From Morganella morganii (GTDB lineage Bacteria > Pseudomonadota > Gammaproteobacteria > Enterobacterales > Enterobacteriaceae): 64,000 bases of DNA. The DNA is taken from positions 3,100,001-3,164,000 of the forward strand of contig NZ_CP066129.1 in the NCBI RefSeq assembly GCF_019242955.1. The letters are read 5' to 3'. Below the pieces are notes generated by a model. That model was not told where the DNA came from, ran no database searches, and worked only from the letters and a program-made list of their open reading frames with translations. Both the position numbers and the translations under genes were made by a program. Position 1 is the stretch's first letter. Each line of letters opens with the position of its first letter. Shown piece after piece: positions 18,280 to 26,700 of the stretch.

Positions 18280-19317
18280 ATGAAGGCATTAGTATTAGAG
18301 AAAGCAGGGAAAATCGCCATTCAGGATTGGCAGAGTAATGAAGTGCTGGGCGACGACGATGTTGAGATTAAAATCCACACCGTCGGTATCTGCGGCAGCG
18401 ATGTTCATTATTACCAGCATGGCCGTATCGGGCCGTTCGTGGTTGAGGCACCGATGGTGCTGGGTCACGAAGCGTCCGGTGTGATCACCGCAGCCGGTAA
18501 AAATGTGAAACACCTGAAAGTCGGCGATCGCGTGTGCATGGAGCCGGGTATTCCGGATCTGCAGTCCCCGCAATCCCGTGCCGGTATCTATAACCTTGAT
18601 CCTGCTGTTCGTTTCTGGGCAACCCCGCCAATCGACGGCTGCCTGCGTGAGAGTGTGATCCACCCTGCCGCATTCACGTTCAAACTGCCTGATAACGTTT
18701 CCTTTGCCCAGGGCGCGATGGTTGAGCCGCTGGCAATCGGTATGCAGTCCGCCACCAAAGCCGGGATCAAACCGGGCGATATCGGTCTGGTTATCGGTGC
18801 CGGGACTATCGGTATCATTACCGCGCTGTGCGCACTGGCCGGCGGCTGTTCAGATGTCATCATCTGTGATGTGTTTGATGAAAAACTGAAAGTGGCTGAG
18901 AAATATCAGGGTCTGCATGCGGTCAACAGCAAAGATCAGCAGGCACTGGCGGATAAAGTCCGTGAACTGACCGGCGGCGAAGGCGTGAACGTTCTGTTTG
19001 AATGCAGCGGCGCGAAACCGGTTATCGCCTCTATCTCTGATCATATCGCCCCGGGCGGTACTGCGGTTCTCGTCGGTATGCCAATCGATCCGGCACCGCT
19101 GGATATCGTGGCGGCACAGGCGAAAGAAGTCACCTTCAAAACCATTTTCCGCTACGCCAATATGTATCCGCGCACCATTCGTCTGCTGAGTTCCGGCAAA
19201 CTGAATGTGGCTCCGCTGCTGTCCGCAACCTACAAGTTCAAAGACAGTGTCGAAGCTTATGAGCGCGCTGCCGAAGGCCGTGCGACTGACGTGAAAATTG
19301 TGCTGGAAATGGAGTAA
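18280..19317 (+). CDS. zinc-dependent polyol dehydrogenase (xylitol/L-iditol 2-dehydrogenase type)
   Basis: 345-residue medium-chain dehydrogenase. Catalytic-zinc ligands are in [10 protein letters not shown] (Cys) and VLGHEASGV (His-Glu); the NAD-binding Rossmann motif is [14 protein letters not shown]. The usual four-cysteine structural-zinc lobe is absent, with no Cys cluster in the [10 protein letters not shown]...NLDP segment, as in xylitol/sorbitol dehydrogenases. ATG 18280 is chosen over ATG 18274 because AAGGA lies seven bases before it, whereas 18274 is almost on top of the SD. Together with xylulokinase it would convert xylitol (or D-arabitol) to D-xylulose-5-phosphate. First gene of the rightward operon. 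Confidence 0.85.
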   Translation: MKALVLEKAGKIAIQDWQSNEVLGDDDVEIKIHTVGICGSDVHYYQHGRIGPFVVEAPMVLGHEASGVITAAGKNVKHLKVGDRVCMEPGIPDLQSPQSRAGIYNLDPAVRFWATPPIDGCLRESVIHPAAFTFKLPDNVSFAQGAMVEPLAIGMQSATKAGIKPGDIGLVIGAGTIGIITALCALAGGCSDVIICDVFDEKLKVAEKYQGLHAVNSKDQQALADKVRELTGGEGVNVLFECSGAKPVIASISDHIAPGGTAVLVGMPIDPAPLDIVAAQAKEVTFKTIFRYANMYPRTIRLLSSGKLNVAPLLSATYKFKDSVEAYERAAEGRATDVKIVLEME

Positions 19318-19320
19318 ACC

Positions 19321-20832
19321 ATGACGCTCTATGCCGGTATTGACTGCGGAACCCAAAGCACCAAGGTCATTATTGCCGATAACCGGACCGCGCGTATTCT
19401 CGGTGAGGGCTCAGCCCCTCACCCGATGATCAGCGAATCAGACGGAAGCCGTGAACAGGAAGCCGTCTGGTGGACTGATGCGCTGGAAACCGCGTTTGCT
19501 CAGGCGATTAAAAACGCCGGAATTGACGGGCGGGAGATCCGCGCCCTCGCCGTTTCCGGCCAGCAGCACGGTTTTGTGCCGGTCAGTCATGACGGTACGG
19601 TGCTTGCGCCTGCCAAACTGTGGTGTGATACCTCGACCAGTGCGGAAAATCAGTGGTTTATTGATGCACTGGGCGGCGAACAGGCCGCACTTGAGCGCCT
19701 GGGTGTGTTGCCGCAGACCGGCTATACCGTGTCAAAAATTATCCGCTTTAAACAGCAGCATCCTGAACTGTGGCAACAGCTGCGTTATGTGCTGCTGCCG
19801 CACGATTACCTGAATTTCTGGCTCACCGGACAGGCCTGTGCCGAGCACGGTGATGCCTCCGGGACCGGGCTGCTCAATATCCGTACCCGTGAATGGGATC
19901 AGGCAGCTGCTGATCTTATCGATCCGGAAGGCCGCTTATGGCAGGCACTGCCGCCGCTGGTGCGTGCAGAGCAAATCATCGGCACGGTTCGTCCGGAGAT
20001 CGCGGAGAAACTCGGCATTTCCCCGGATACCCGCGTGGCATCCGGCGGCGGTGATAACATGATGGCCGCCATCGGCACCGGTAATATCCGGCCGGGCATT
20101 ACCACCATGAGCCTCGGCACCTCCGGTACGCTGTTTACCTTTGCCGAAAACCCGGTAGTGGCGGATTCCGCGATGATCGCCGGATTCTGCTCCTCCAGCA
20201 ACGGCTGGCTGCCGCTGATCTGCACCATGAACGTCACCTCCGCCACCACCACGGTTCAATCATTATTAGGTATGGATATTCAGGCCTTTAATGAGGCGCT
20301 GAACAGCAGTAAACCGGGTGCTGACGGCCTTATCATGCTGCCGTTCTTTAATGGTGAGCGCGTACCTCAGTTACCCGATGCCCGCGCCAGCCTTCACAAC
20401 ATGGACGGCAGCAACCTGACTCCGCAGAACCTGAGCCTGGCCGTGGTGGAAAGTGCCACATACGGACTGCGCTTCGGTATCGATCTGTTCCGCCGGCAGG
20501 GCATTTCCACGGATGAGATCCGCCTGACCGGGGGCGGTGCCCGCAGTGTGAAATGGCGTCAGATTGTCGCCGATATCATGGCGGCACCGGTCGTCTGCGT
20601 TACCAACCAGGAAGCCGCGGCACTGGGGGCAGCTATCCAGGCTATCTGGAGTGATACCCTCACCACAGACAGCGCACCGCAGGCACAACTGGCGGCTCTT
20701 TGTGACCGTTTTGTGCAGCTGGATGACAGCAGCCGGACACAGCCGGACCCGGCAAATACGGCAGTCTACGAATCGCTGTATCAGAACTACCTTGCCTTAC
20801 TGACATCAGAATACCCGGAGGTCACATTATGA
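19321..20832 (+). CDS. xylB: xylulokinase
   Basis: 503-residue FGGY-family kinase. The N-terminal phosphate-binding motif YAGIDCGTQSTKVIIAD, substrate block VSGQQHGFVPV, catalytic-Asp block HDYLNFWLTG...HGDASGTGLLN and ATP-site motif LTGGGARSVKWRQIVADIM are all present. Phosphorylates D-xylulose to D-xylulose-5-phosphate for the pentose phosphate pathway. It starts 3 bp after the dehydrogenase stop and overlaps the ABC ATPase gene by 4 bp. No xylA or xylR in view, so the D-xylulose is likely supplied by the lyxose isomerase and the polyol dehydrogenase. Confidence 0.93.
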   Translation: MTLYAGIDCGTQSTKVIIADNRTARILGEGSAPHPMISESDGSREQEAVWWTDALETAFAQAIKNAGIDGREIRALAVSGQQHGFVPVSHDGTVLAPAKLWCDTSTSAENQWFIDALGGEQAALERLGVLPQTGYTVSKIIRFKQQHPELWQQLRYVLLPHDYLNFWLTGQACAEHGDASGTGLLNIRTREWDQAAADLIDPEGRLWQALPPLVRAEQIIGTVRPEIAEKLGISPDTRVASGGGDNMMAAIGTGNIRPGITTMSLGTSGTLFTFAENPVVADSAMIAGFCSSSNGWLPLICTMNVTSATTTVQSLLGMDIQAFNEALNSSKPGADGLIMLPFFNGERVPQLPDARASLHNMDGSNLTPQNLSLAVVESATYGLRFGIDLFRRQGISTDEIRLTGGGARSVKWRQIVADIMAAPVVCVTNQEAAALGAAIQAIWSDTLTTDSAPQAQLAALCDRFVQLDDSSRTQPDPANTAVYESLYQNYLALLTSEYPEVTL

Positions 20833-22328
20833 CAGCAGCTGTCGCTGACAATGAGGAATTACTGCGGGTTGAAGGAGTGCGCAAAGCCTTTGGTCAGGTT
20901 GTTGCACTGAAGAACGCGCAGTTTTCACTGAAGAGAGGTTCCATTCACGCCCTGTGCGGCGGGAATGGTGCCGGTAAATCCACGTTCCTGAGCATCCTGA
21001 TGGGTTTTATCCGTCCGGATGCCGGTGAAATCTATGTCAAAGGCAAACGCTGTGAATTTCATCAGCCGCTCGAAGCCCTGCATGCCGGTATCGCGATTGT
21101 TCAGCAGGAACTGAGTTCCATTCCTGACCTGACAGTGGCTGAAAATATCTGGCTGGGGCGTGAGCCGCGCCGCTTCGGGTTTGTCGACTTTAAACAACTC
21201 AACCGGCAGACCGCTGAACTGCTGACCGATCTGCATTTTGAGATCTCCCCGTCAGAAAAAATGCGTAATCTGAGTGTGGCGGAGCAGCAACTGGTCGAAA
21301 TCGCCAAAGCCCTCTCCCACGCGGATGCGGATATCATCATTATGGATGAACCGACGTCCGCTATCGGTGAGGAAGATGCGCAGAAGATTTTCGATGTGAT
21401 CACCCGCCTGACGGAAAAAGGTAAAGGCATTATCTATGTCTCACACCGCCTGTCCGAGATTTTTCAGATAGCCGATACCTTCACCATTTTCCGTGACGGC
21501 ACGTTTATCACCGACGGCCCGCTGACAGGTATCACCCGCGAAAAACTGATTGAGCTGATTATCGGCCGTGAAATCAAAGATGAATTTGCCAAATTCAATG
21601 AGCCGGCAGATGAAACCATTATGGAAGTCCGGGAATTGTCCCGCGATAACCAGGTACACGATATCAGTCTGACACTGAAGAAAGGCGAAATTCTGGGAAT
21701 TTACGGGCTGGTCGGTTCCGGCCGTTCCGAATTTCTCGATCTGATTTTCGGTATCGAACACGCCGATAAAGGCACGATTCAGATTGGTGACCGTTTCCTC
21801 GACAAGCACACCCCGAAAGATTCCATTAATGCCGGGATCGCGTATGTCACCGAAGACCGCAAAGATACCGGGCTGATGCTGGGCCGCTCCATCAATGAAA
21901 ATATCAATATTGCCTCGTTTGGTGCCATCAGCACCGGCGGCTTTATTAATAACCGCAAAGAGCAGGCCCGTGCGGATGACATGATAGCGCTGTTCAATGT
22001 CAAAACCCCGGATGCGGAACAGCTGGCCGGTAACCTCAGCGGCGGTAACCAGCAGAAAGTGGTTCTGGGACGCTGGGCGCTGATCGAGCCGGACGTGATG
22101 CTGCTCGATGAGCCGACTCGCGGCGTGGATGTCGGTGCCAAGAAAGAAATTTATAAGTTTATGTCTGAGTTCGCCTTACAGGGCAAGGGCATTGTGATGG
22201 TCTCTTCTGAGCTGTCGGAAATTATCGGTATGAGTGACAGAATTATTGTTTTCCGTGACGGACGGATCGCCGGAGAGCTGACCGCCGCCACTGCCACCCA
22301 GACCGATTTAATGAAACTTGCGGTGTGA
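20829..22328 (+). CDS. sugar ABC importer ATPase (RbsA/XylG type)
   Basis: 499 residues with two ABC domains. First: Walker A CGGNGAGKSTFLSIL near residue 42, signature LSVAEQQLVEIAKAL, Walker B IIIMDEPTSAI. Second: a degenerate Walker A (YGLVGSGRSEFLDLIFG), signature NLSGGNQQKVVLGRWAL, Walker B VMLLDEPTRGVDVGAKKEIY. This asymmetry is normal for CUT2 importers. Energises uptake through the permease at 22369. Overlaps xylB by 4 bp. Confidence 0.92.
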   Translation: MTAAVADNEELLRVEGVRKAFGQVVALKNAQFSLKRGSIHALCGGNGAGKSTFLSILMGFIRPDAGEIYVKGKRCEFHQPLEALHAGIAIVQQELSSIPDLTVAENIWLGREPRRFGFVDFKQLNRQTAELLTDLHFEISPSEKMRNLSVAEQQLVEIAKALSHADADIIIMDEPTSAIGEEDAQKIFDVITRLTEKGKGIIYVSHRLSEIFQIADTFTIFRDGTFITDGPLTGITREKLIELIIGREIKDEFAKFNEPADETIMEVRELSRDNQVHDISLTLKKGEILGIYGLVGSGRSEFLDLIFGIEHADKGTIQIGDRFLDKHTPKDSINAGIAYVTEDRKDTGLMLGRSINENINIASFGAISTGGFINNRKEQARADDMIALFNVKTPDAEQLAGNLSGGNQQKVVLGRWALIEPDVMLLDEPTRGVDVGAKKEIYKFMSEFALQGKGIVMVSSELSEIIGMSDRIIVFRDGRIAGELTAATATQTDLMKLAV

Positions 22329-22368
22329 TCTCACCCGCCAACGTATGCATGAATAAAGAGAAGTGACC

Positions 22369-23409
22369 ATGAATACAACAAATACTGCACCCGCACCAGG
22401 GGTCTCATTTATCGCCCGTAACAAGAAAAACATGCACAAATACGGCATCATTCTGGCGTTCTTTGTGCTGTGTCTGATTGTGGCCGTTGTCGGTGAGGTT
22501 CAGGTAGCCCGCGGCGAATGGACGAATAACTACTTTCTGAGTCAGGATAACATGCTGATTATCCTGCGACAGATTTCCATCAACGGTATTCTCGCCATCG
22601 GGATGACGTTTGTCATCATCACCGCCGGTGTTGACCTCTCTGTCGGTTCGGTGCTGGCACTGAGCGGCATTGTGGCGGCGCGGTTTGCCACCAGCAATAC
22701 CGGCCTGGCTATCGGTGATACCGCTAATGCCGTGATGATCCCGATGATTATCGCGCTCGGTATCGGTATCATTTGTGGCCTGCTCAACGGGACGATTCTG
22801 GCGAAATTCAATCTTCAGCCGTTTATCGTCACCATGGGGATGCTGTCTGCGGCACGCGGTCTGACTCTGCTGACCACTGACGGTAACCCGGTTTCCCAGC
22901 TCAACAGTGATTTCCGCTGGCTGGGTAACGGTTATATCCTTGATATCCCGGTACCGGTGGTGATCCTGGCGGCTATCTTTATTCTCGCCTGGATATTACT
23001 GAACAAAACCACCTTCGGCCGCTATGTGTATGCCGTCGGCGGCAACCCGAAGAGCGCCAGAACCTCCGGGATCAGTGTGATTAAAATTAAAGTGCTGGTT
23101 TACACCCTGTGTGGTGCGTTAGCCGGTATTGCAGGGCTGATTCTGACTGCCCGTACCGGCTCGGCACAGACCAGTGCCGGCAGCGCCTACGAACTGGATG
23201 CGATTGCCGCAGTGGTTATCGGCGGCACCAGTATGGCCGGTGGCGTGGGTACGTTAGTCGGCACCCTGTTCGGTGTGTTAATTATCGGTGTGATGAATAA
23301 CGGTCTCGACCTGCTGGGCGTGCAGTCGTATTACCAGCAGATTATCAAAGGCGCATTAATTGTTATCGCCGTACTTTTGGATCCGTCACGTAAGCAACGC
23401 CGTGACTGA
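22369..23409 (+). CDS. sugar ABC importer permease (RbsC/XylH type)
   Basis: 346 residues with about 8-10 membrane helices. The family motif GITFVIITAGVDLSVGS appears here as GMTFVIITAGVDLSVGS, and AVGGNPKSARTSGISV is the cytoplasmic coupling loop. ATG 22369 has AGAGAAG at proper spacing; an in-frame GTG at 22363 is the alternative. Works as a homodimer with the ATPase at 20829 and the binding protein at 23647. Repeat type 1, copy C, separates it from the latter. Confidence 0.92.
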   Translation: MNTTNTAPAPGVSFIARNKKNMHKYGIILAFFVLCLIVAVVGEVQVARGEWTNNYFLSQDNMLIILRQISINGILAIGMTFVIITAGVDLSVGSVLALSGIVAARFATSNTGLAIGDTANAVMIPMIIALGIGIICGLLNGTILAKFNLQPFIVTMGMLSAARGLTLLTTDGNPVSQLNSDFRWLGNGYILDIPVPVVILAAIFILAWILLNKTTFGRYVYAVGGNPKSARTSGISVIKIKVLVYTLCGALAGIAGLILTARTGSAQTSAGSAYELDAIAAVVIGGTSMAGGVGTLVGTLFGVLIIGVMNNGLDLLGVQSYYQQIIKGALIVIAVLLDPSRKQRRD

Positions 23410-23470
23410 TGGCAGTACCGCGCAGATTCTTTCAGTTTAAAGCCGGCACCGCCACATTCTGCATGACGCG

Positions 23471-23596
23471 TTTACGCAATATCATTCAGTCTGTGGCAAG
23501 GCGGCAAGTGAAGAATTCCGGGGAGCATACATCAGTATGTGACCCGGAAGGCTGAACGCAGCCAACACCGCCACAGGCTGAAGGATGACGCGTAAA
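23471..23596. repeat. dispersed palindromic repeat type 1, copy C (126 bp)
   Basis: Terminal inverted arms TTTACGC and GCGTAAA. The interior shares GGCAAGGCGGCAAG, GAAGAATTCCGGGGAGC, CATACATCAGTATGTGACCC and GCAGCCAACACCGCCACAGG with copy B. It is inserted inside the importer operon between permease and binding-protein genes, in the orientation seen for copy B. May act as an mRNA processing or stability element. Confidence 0.85.
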
Positions 23597-23646
23597 AGAC
23601 TATTACAACAGCAAAAAACAATACCCTACACAATGAAGGAATGACC

Positions 23647-24648
23647 ATGAAAAAACTGACCAAAATCGCTGCACTGACAGCCCTGATGATGGGCGGACAG
23701 GCATTTGCGGCACAGGACAATCCGGTGAAAATTGCTGTTCTGATGTACGGCATGAAAGCCGAATTTGTCCAGTTAATGGAAAAATCCGCAAAAGAACATC
23801 CGGCTGTGAAAAACGGTGAAGCGATCATCACAGTTTATGATGGCCGTTATGACCCGATGGTTCAGAACAACCAGGCAGAAACCGCAATCCAGACCAAAAC
23901 CGATGCTATCATCATCAACCCGATGGATTACGAAGCAAATATCGACGTGGTCACCATGGCGAATGACGCTAAAATTCCGGTTATTGTCACCAACGCCCGT
24001 CTGAACACCGACAAAATGACCGCAGAAGTAGTGTCTGATGACGTCCTCGGCGGTTATATGGAAGCCAAAGCAGTTCTGGCAAAAATGAACTGTGAAGGTA
24101 ACGTGGTTATTATCGAAGGGCCGAAAGGCGGCAGCGGTGAAATTCAGCGCGGCGAAGGTAATGACAAAGCAATCGCTGAATGCGGCCCGGGTAAGATAAA
24201 AGTGCTGGAGCGTAAAACGGCGAACTGGTCACGCGCGGAAGCCATGCCGCTGATGGAAAACTGGTTACAGAAACACCGCGGTAAAATCGGTGGCGTGATC
24301 GCACAGAACGACGAAATGGCGCTGGGTGCAATTGAAGCGATTAAATCGGCCGGTCTGAATGTAAATGATTTCTCTATCGCCGGTGTTGACGGTGTATCTG
24401 ACGCTATCCGCTCTGTTCAGGACGGCGAAATGGTTTCGATCCTCCAGGATGCCAACGCACAGATGCAGGGTTCAATCGACCTGGCAATGAAAGCGGTCAA
24501 AGGCGATAAATACGAACCACAATCCCAAATCTGGGTTCAGTATGCTGACCAGCTGAAATGGAATGATGGTAAAGACAAACGTTACGCAATTCCGTGGACT
24601 CAGGTTACCAAAGAAAACGCGCAGCAGTTACTGGATGCCCGTAAATAA
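23647..24648 (+). CDS. periplasmic sugar-binding protein of the pentose/pentitol importer
   Basis: 333 residues from ATG 23647, chosen over ATG 23641 because AAGGA lies six bases before it. Cleavable signal peptide MKKLTKIAALTALMMGGQAFA with cleavage before AQD. The mature part is a type I periplasmic-binding fold (VKIAVLMYGMKAEFVQLME; IIINPMDYEANIDVV; GVIAQNDEMALGAIEAIKSAG; FSIAGVDGVSDA), the RbsB/XylF class. Placed last in the importer operon, where high expression could be helped by its separation through the repeat. Substrate not provable from sequence; xylitol, D-lyxose or D-arabitol are candidates from context. Confidence 0.9.
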   Translation: MKKLTKIAALTALMMGGQAFAAQDNPVKIAVLMYGMKAEFVQLMEKSAKEHPAVKNGEAIITVYDGRYDPMVQNNQAETAIQTKTDAIIINPMDYEANIDVVTMANDAKIPVIVTNARLNTDKMTAEVVSDDVLGGYMEAKAVLAKMNCEGNVVIIEGPKGGSGEIQRGEGNDKAIAECGPGKIKVLERKTANWSRAEAMPLMENWLQKHRGKIGGVIAQNDEMALGAIEAIKSAGLNVNDFSIAGVDGVSDAIRSVQDGEMVSILQDANAQMQGSIDLAMKAVKGDKYEPQSQIWVQYADQLKWNDGKDKRYAIPWTQVTKENAQQLLDARK

Positions 24649-24669
24649 ATAACTGAATAATGCATTCAC

Positions 24670-24770
24670 GCCGTCTTCAGCAGAAGACGGCTGAGATTGC
24701 TGACAAAGCAGGATAAAACGTGGTTTTTCCTGCTTTGTGTTATCAGCCGAAAATCAATAAATTGATTTTC
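24670..24770 (+). other. run of three perfect stem-loops after the binding-protein gene
   Basis: Stem 1 at 24670-24691 (GCCGTCTTC-AGCA-GAAGACGGC), stem 2 at 24703-24738 (arms ACAAAGCAGGA and TCCTGCTTTGT) and stem 3 at 24749-24770 (arms GAAAATCAAT and ATTGATTTTC). A fourth stem with the same arms as stem 1, but with a T-run, is the terminator at 24834. Looks like a structured 3' untranslated region or a small RNA. Confidence 0.6.
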
Positions 24771-24833
24771 CCGGTTGATTTTTACAACCTCTGCCGGTCG
24801 TCGCCAACCCCTGCGGGTTTGTCAACGGCCTGC

Positions 24834-24862
24834 GCCGTCTTCAGCCGAAGACGGCTTTTTTT
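24834..24862 (+). terminator. terminator of the pentose/pentitol operon
   Basis: GCCGTCTTC-AGCC-GAAGACGGC followed by seven T. The arms are identical to the stem at 24670-24691, which lacks a T-run. Confidence 0.85.
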
Positions 24863-25026
24863 ATCCGTTTTATCTTCTGTGCGTATTGTTTTATAAACAA
24901 TTTAAAAAAACCATGTCCGTAAAGCGGTATTATTTACTGAATATCCCGCAACACCGTTTTCATCCTTTCCCTCACTATAATTCGCCGTATGATAGGGTTA
25001 TCTGCCGGATAAATACGCGATGTGAA

Positions 25027-25668
25027 ATGATGAATGACAGAGAAAAGGCCATCGAAAAAGTCAGAAAGCTGATGTCTCTTGCCGAAAATGCCGGTAATGA
25101 GAATGAGGCCGCGAATGCCTTTTCAAAAGCACGGGTATTTATGAAAAAATACCATCTGGAGCTGTCCGATATCTATTCCGCAGAACCCTCCCCGCCATCA
25201 TCTGCGTCACCATCTCCGCCACGCAGAAAAACACCACCACGCCCGCTGACACCGGAAGAACAACACCGGGAAATGATGCGCCTGAAACAACAGGAAGAAG
25301 AGCGGCTGCGGGCATTTCAGAAAGTAGCGGAACAACAGCAGCAGCGGAAACAGCAGAGAGAGCGGGAACAACAGGCGCTGCGGGCATTTGAACGGCAGCA
25401 GGCAGAACTCCGGGCTCAGCAGCAGGCCGTACAGACACCACCACCGGTAACGCCGCCGCAGGAGCCCGTTCCGCAGCCTGACAAACAGCCTCCTCCGCAA
25501 CCGGAAAACCCCATCTCAGAACAACCCCGCGAACCTGCGGAGCCGGTTTCCCGCCCGCTGATTGCCGGGTTTCTCGCCGCTCTGACACGAAAACAACACA
25601 TACCGTCGTATATCATCGCGGTGATTATCATTGTTTTTATTCTGTATATTTTCTTTTTTCAGTCATGA
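25027..25668 (+). CDS. DUF2786 protein with coiled coil and C-terminal membrane anchor
   Basis: 213 residues from ATG 25027 (a second ATG follows at once); the open frame continues upstream to 24775 but with un-protein-like composition across the terminator. Residues about 5-48 (REKAIEKVRKLMSLAENAGN, then EAANAFSKARVFMKKYHLEL) are a DUF2786 domain. A Pro/Ser linker, a Gln/Glu/Arg-rich coiled coil (about 80-140) and a Pro-rich stretch (about 140-175) follow. The last 20 residues form one membrane helix (YIIAVIIIVFILYIFFF), so it is a tail-anchored protein facing the cytoplasm. Function unknown. The stop overlaps the convergent LysR gene by 6 bp. Confidence 0.75.
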   Translation: MMNDREKAIEKVRKLMSLAENAGNENEAANAFSKARVFMKKYHLELSDIYSAEPSPPSSASPSPPRRKTPPRPLTPEEQHREMMRLKQQEEERLRAFQKVAEQQQQRKQQREREQQALRAFERQQAELRAQQQAVQTPPPVTPPQEPVPQPDKQPPPQPENPISEQPREPAEPVSRPLIAGFLAALTRKQHIPSYIIAVIIIVFILYIFFFQS

Positions 25669-26562
25669 CGGCACGCCGGGCGTGATCCCCAGCATCTCCC
25701 GCGCCAGCGCATTCCAGGCCAGACAACTGCGGCTCTGATACCCTTTCATATTTGCCAGCGCAAGATCATAAGAGAGTACCGGGTCCGCCACACTGACCGC
25801 CGCCAGCCCGTCCGTCCGGTGTATACGCCACATACTCTCCGGCAGCAGCGTGACGCCGACCCCGGCACTGACCATCGCCATAATCAGATCCAGATGATTG
25901 CTCCGCCCGGCCACCACCGGCTTGTAATGGTAAATACCACAGGCGTTACGGATAAGCTCATTGATACGGAAATCTTCGGAAAACAGGACAAACTTATCAT
26001 CCGCTAATTCGCGGAAACTCACCTGCTCCCGGGTGGCCAGCGGGTGCCGGGTATTGACCAGCAGCATCAGGCGATCGGTTGCAAAGCGCTGTAAATCAAA
26101 ACGGGTATCATCAAACGGCAACATAACAGCGGCGGTTTCCACACTGCCTTCTGCCATCGCCTCCGCCATCTGTTCTGTACCGAGTTCAAGAATTTTCAGT
26201 TCCGCCTGCGGATGGCGGGTACTGAACGCCATAATGATGCCGGCAAAATAGGTCGATGCGATAACCGGCGGTAATCCGACATTCAGAGTGCCGGTCAGCG
26301 GCCCCGATTTATCCTGTAACGCTTTGTTCATACTGTTAAACTGCGCCAGAATACGGGTTGCGTGATCAAACAGAACCGCGCCCTCATCTGTCAGCCGGAC
26401 ACCATCCGGTTCCCGTGTCAGCAGGGTAAATCCCAGCTCCTCTTCCAGCCGGAGAATACTGCGGCTGATAGCCGGTTGTGTCACAAACAGGGCATCCGCC
26501 GCCCGGCTGAACCCGTTAAGCTGCACCACTTCCGTAAAATAGCGCAATGTCCGTATATCCAT
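25663..26562 (-). CDS. LysR-family regulator, divergent from the keto-acid decarboxylase gene
   Basis: 299 residues. Winged helix-turn-helix at the N-terminus (GFSRAADALFVTQPAISRSI, about residues 17-36), then a LysR substrate-binding domain (TGTLNVGLPPVIASTYFAGI; GVGVTLLPESM). ATG 26562 has AGGTG about eight bases upstream; GTG 26571 is an alternative. By the usual rule for LysR genes it should control the divergent decarboxylase gene at 26701, with an aromatic or branched keto acid as a likely coinducer (inference). Confidence 0.9.
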   Translation of the reverse strand: MDIRTLRYFTEVVQLNGFSRAADALFVTQPAISRSILRLEEELGFTLLTREPDGVRLTDEGAVLFDHATRILAQFNSMNKALQDKSGPLTGTLNVGLPPVIASTYFAGIIMAFSTRHPQAELKILELGTEQMAEAMAEGSVETAAVMLPFDDTRFDLQRFATDRLMLLVNTRHPLATREQVSFRELADDKFVLFSEDFRINELIRNACGIYHYKPVVAGRSNHLDLIMAMVSAGVGVTLLPESMWRIHRTDGLAAVSVADPVLSYDLALANMKGYQSRSCLAWNALAREMLGITPGVPS

Positions 26563-26663
26563 GACCGTCACCTATTACCTTTTGTTATAGCCCCGATGAG
26601 TATAAACCATTTCCTATTCCCGGTAATTACCGCTAAAACTCATTCATATTACTAATCATTTAA

Positions 26664-26679
26664 GGCTGATAAATCAGCC
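26664..26679. promoter_or_regulatory. possible LysR operator in the divergent promoter
   Basis: GGCTGATAAATCAGCC is a perfect palindrome (7-bp arms, 2-base centre) between the LysR gene and the decarboxylase gene, 22-37 bp before the decarboxylase ATG. Position fits a regulator site; it could also be a 5' UTR hairpin. Confidence 0.4.
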
Positions 26680-26700
26680 ACTGTATTACCGGAGATCATC

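Noticed and set aside
24775-25026. Upstream extension of the DUF2786 protein
   Set aside because: It would run through the operon terminator and its translation has no protein-like pattern; ATG 25027 begins the recognised domain.
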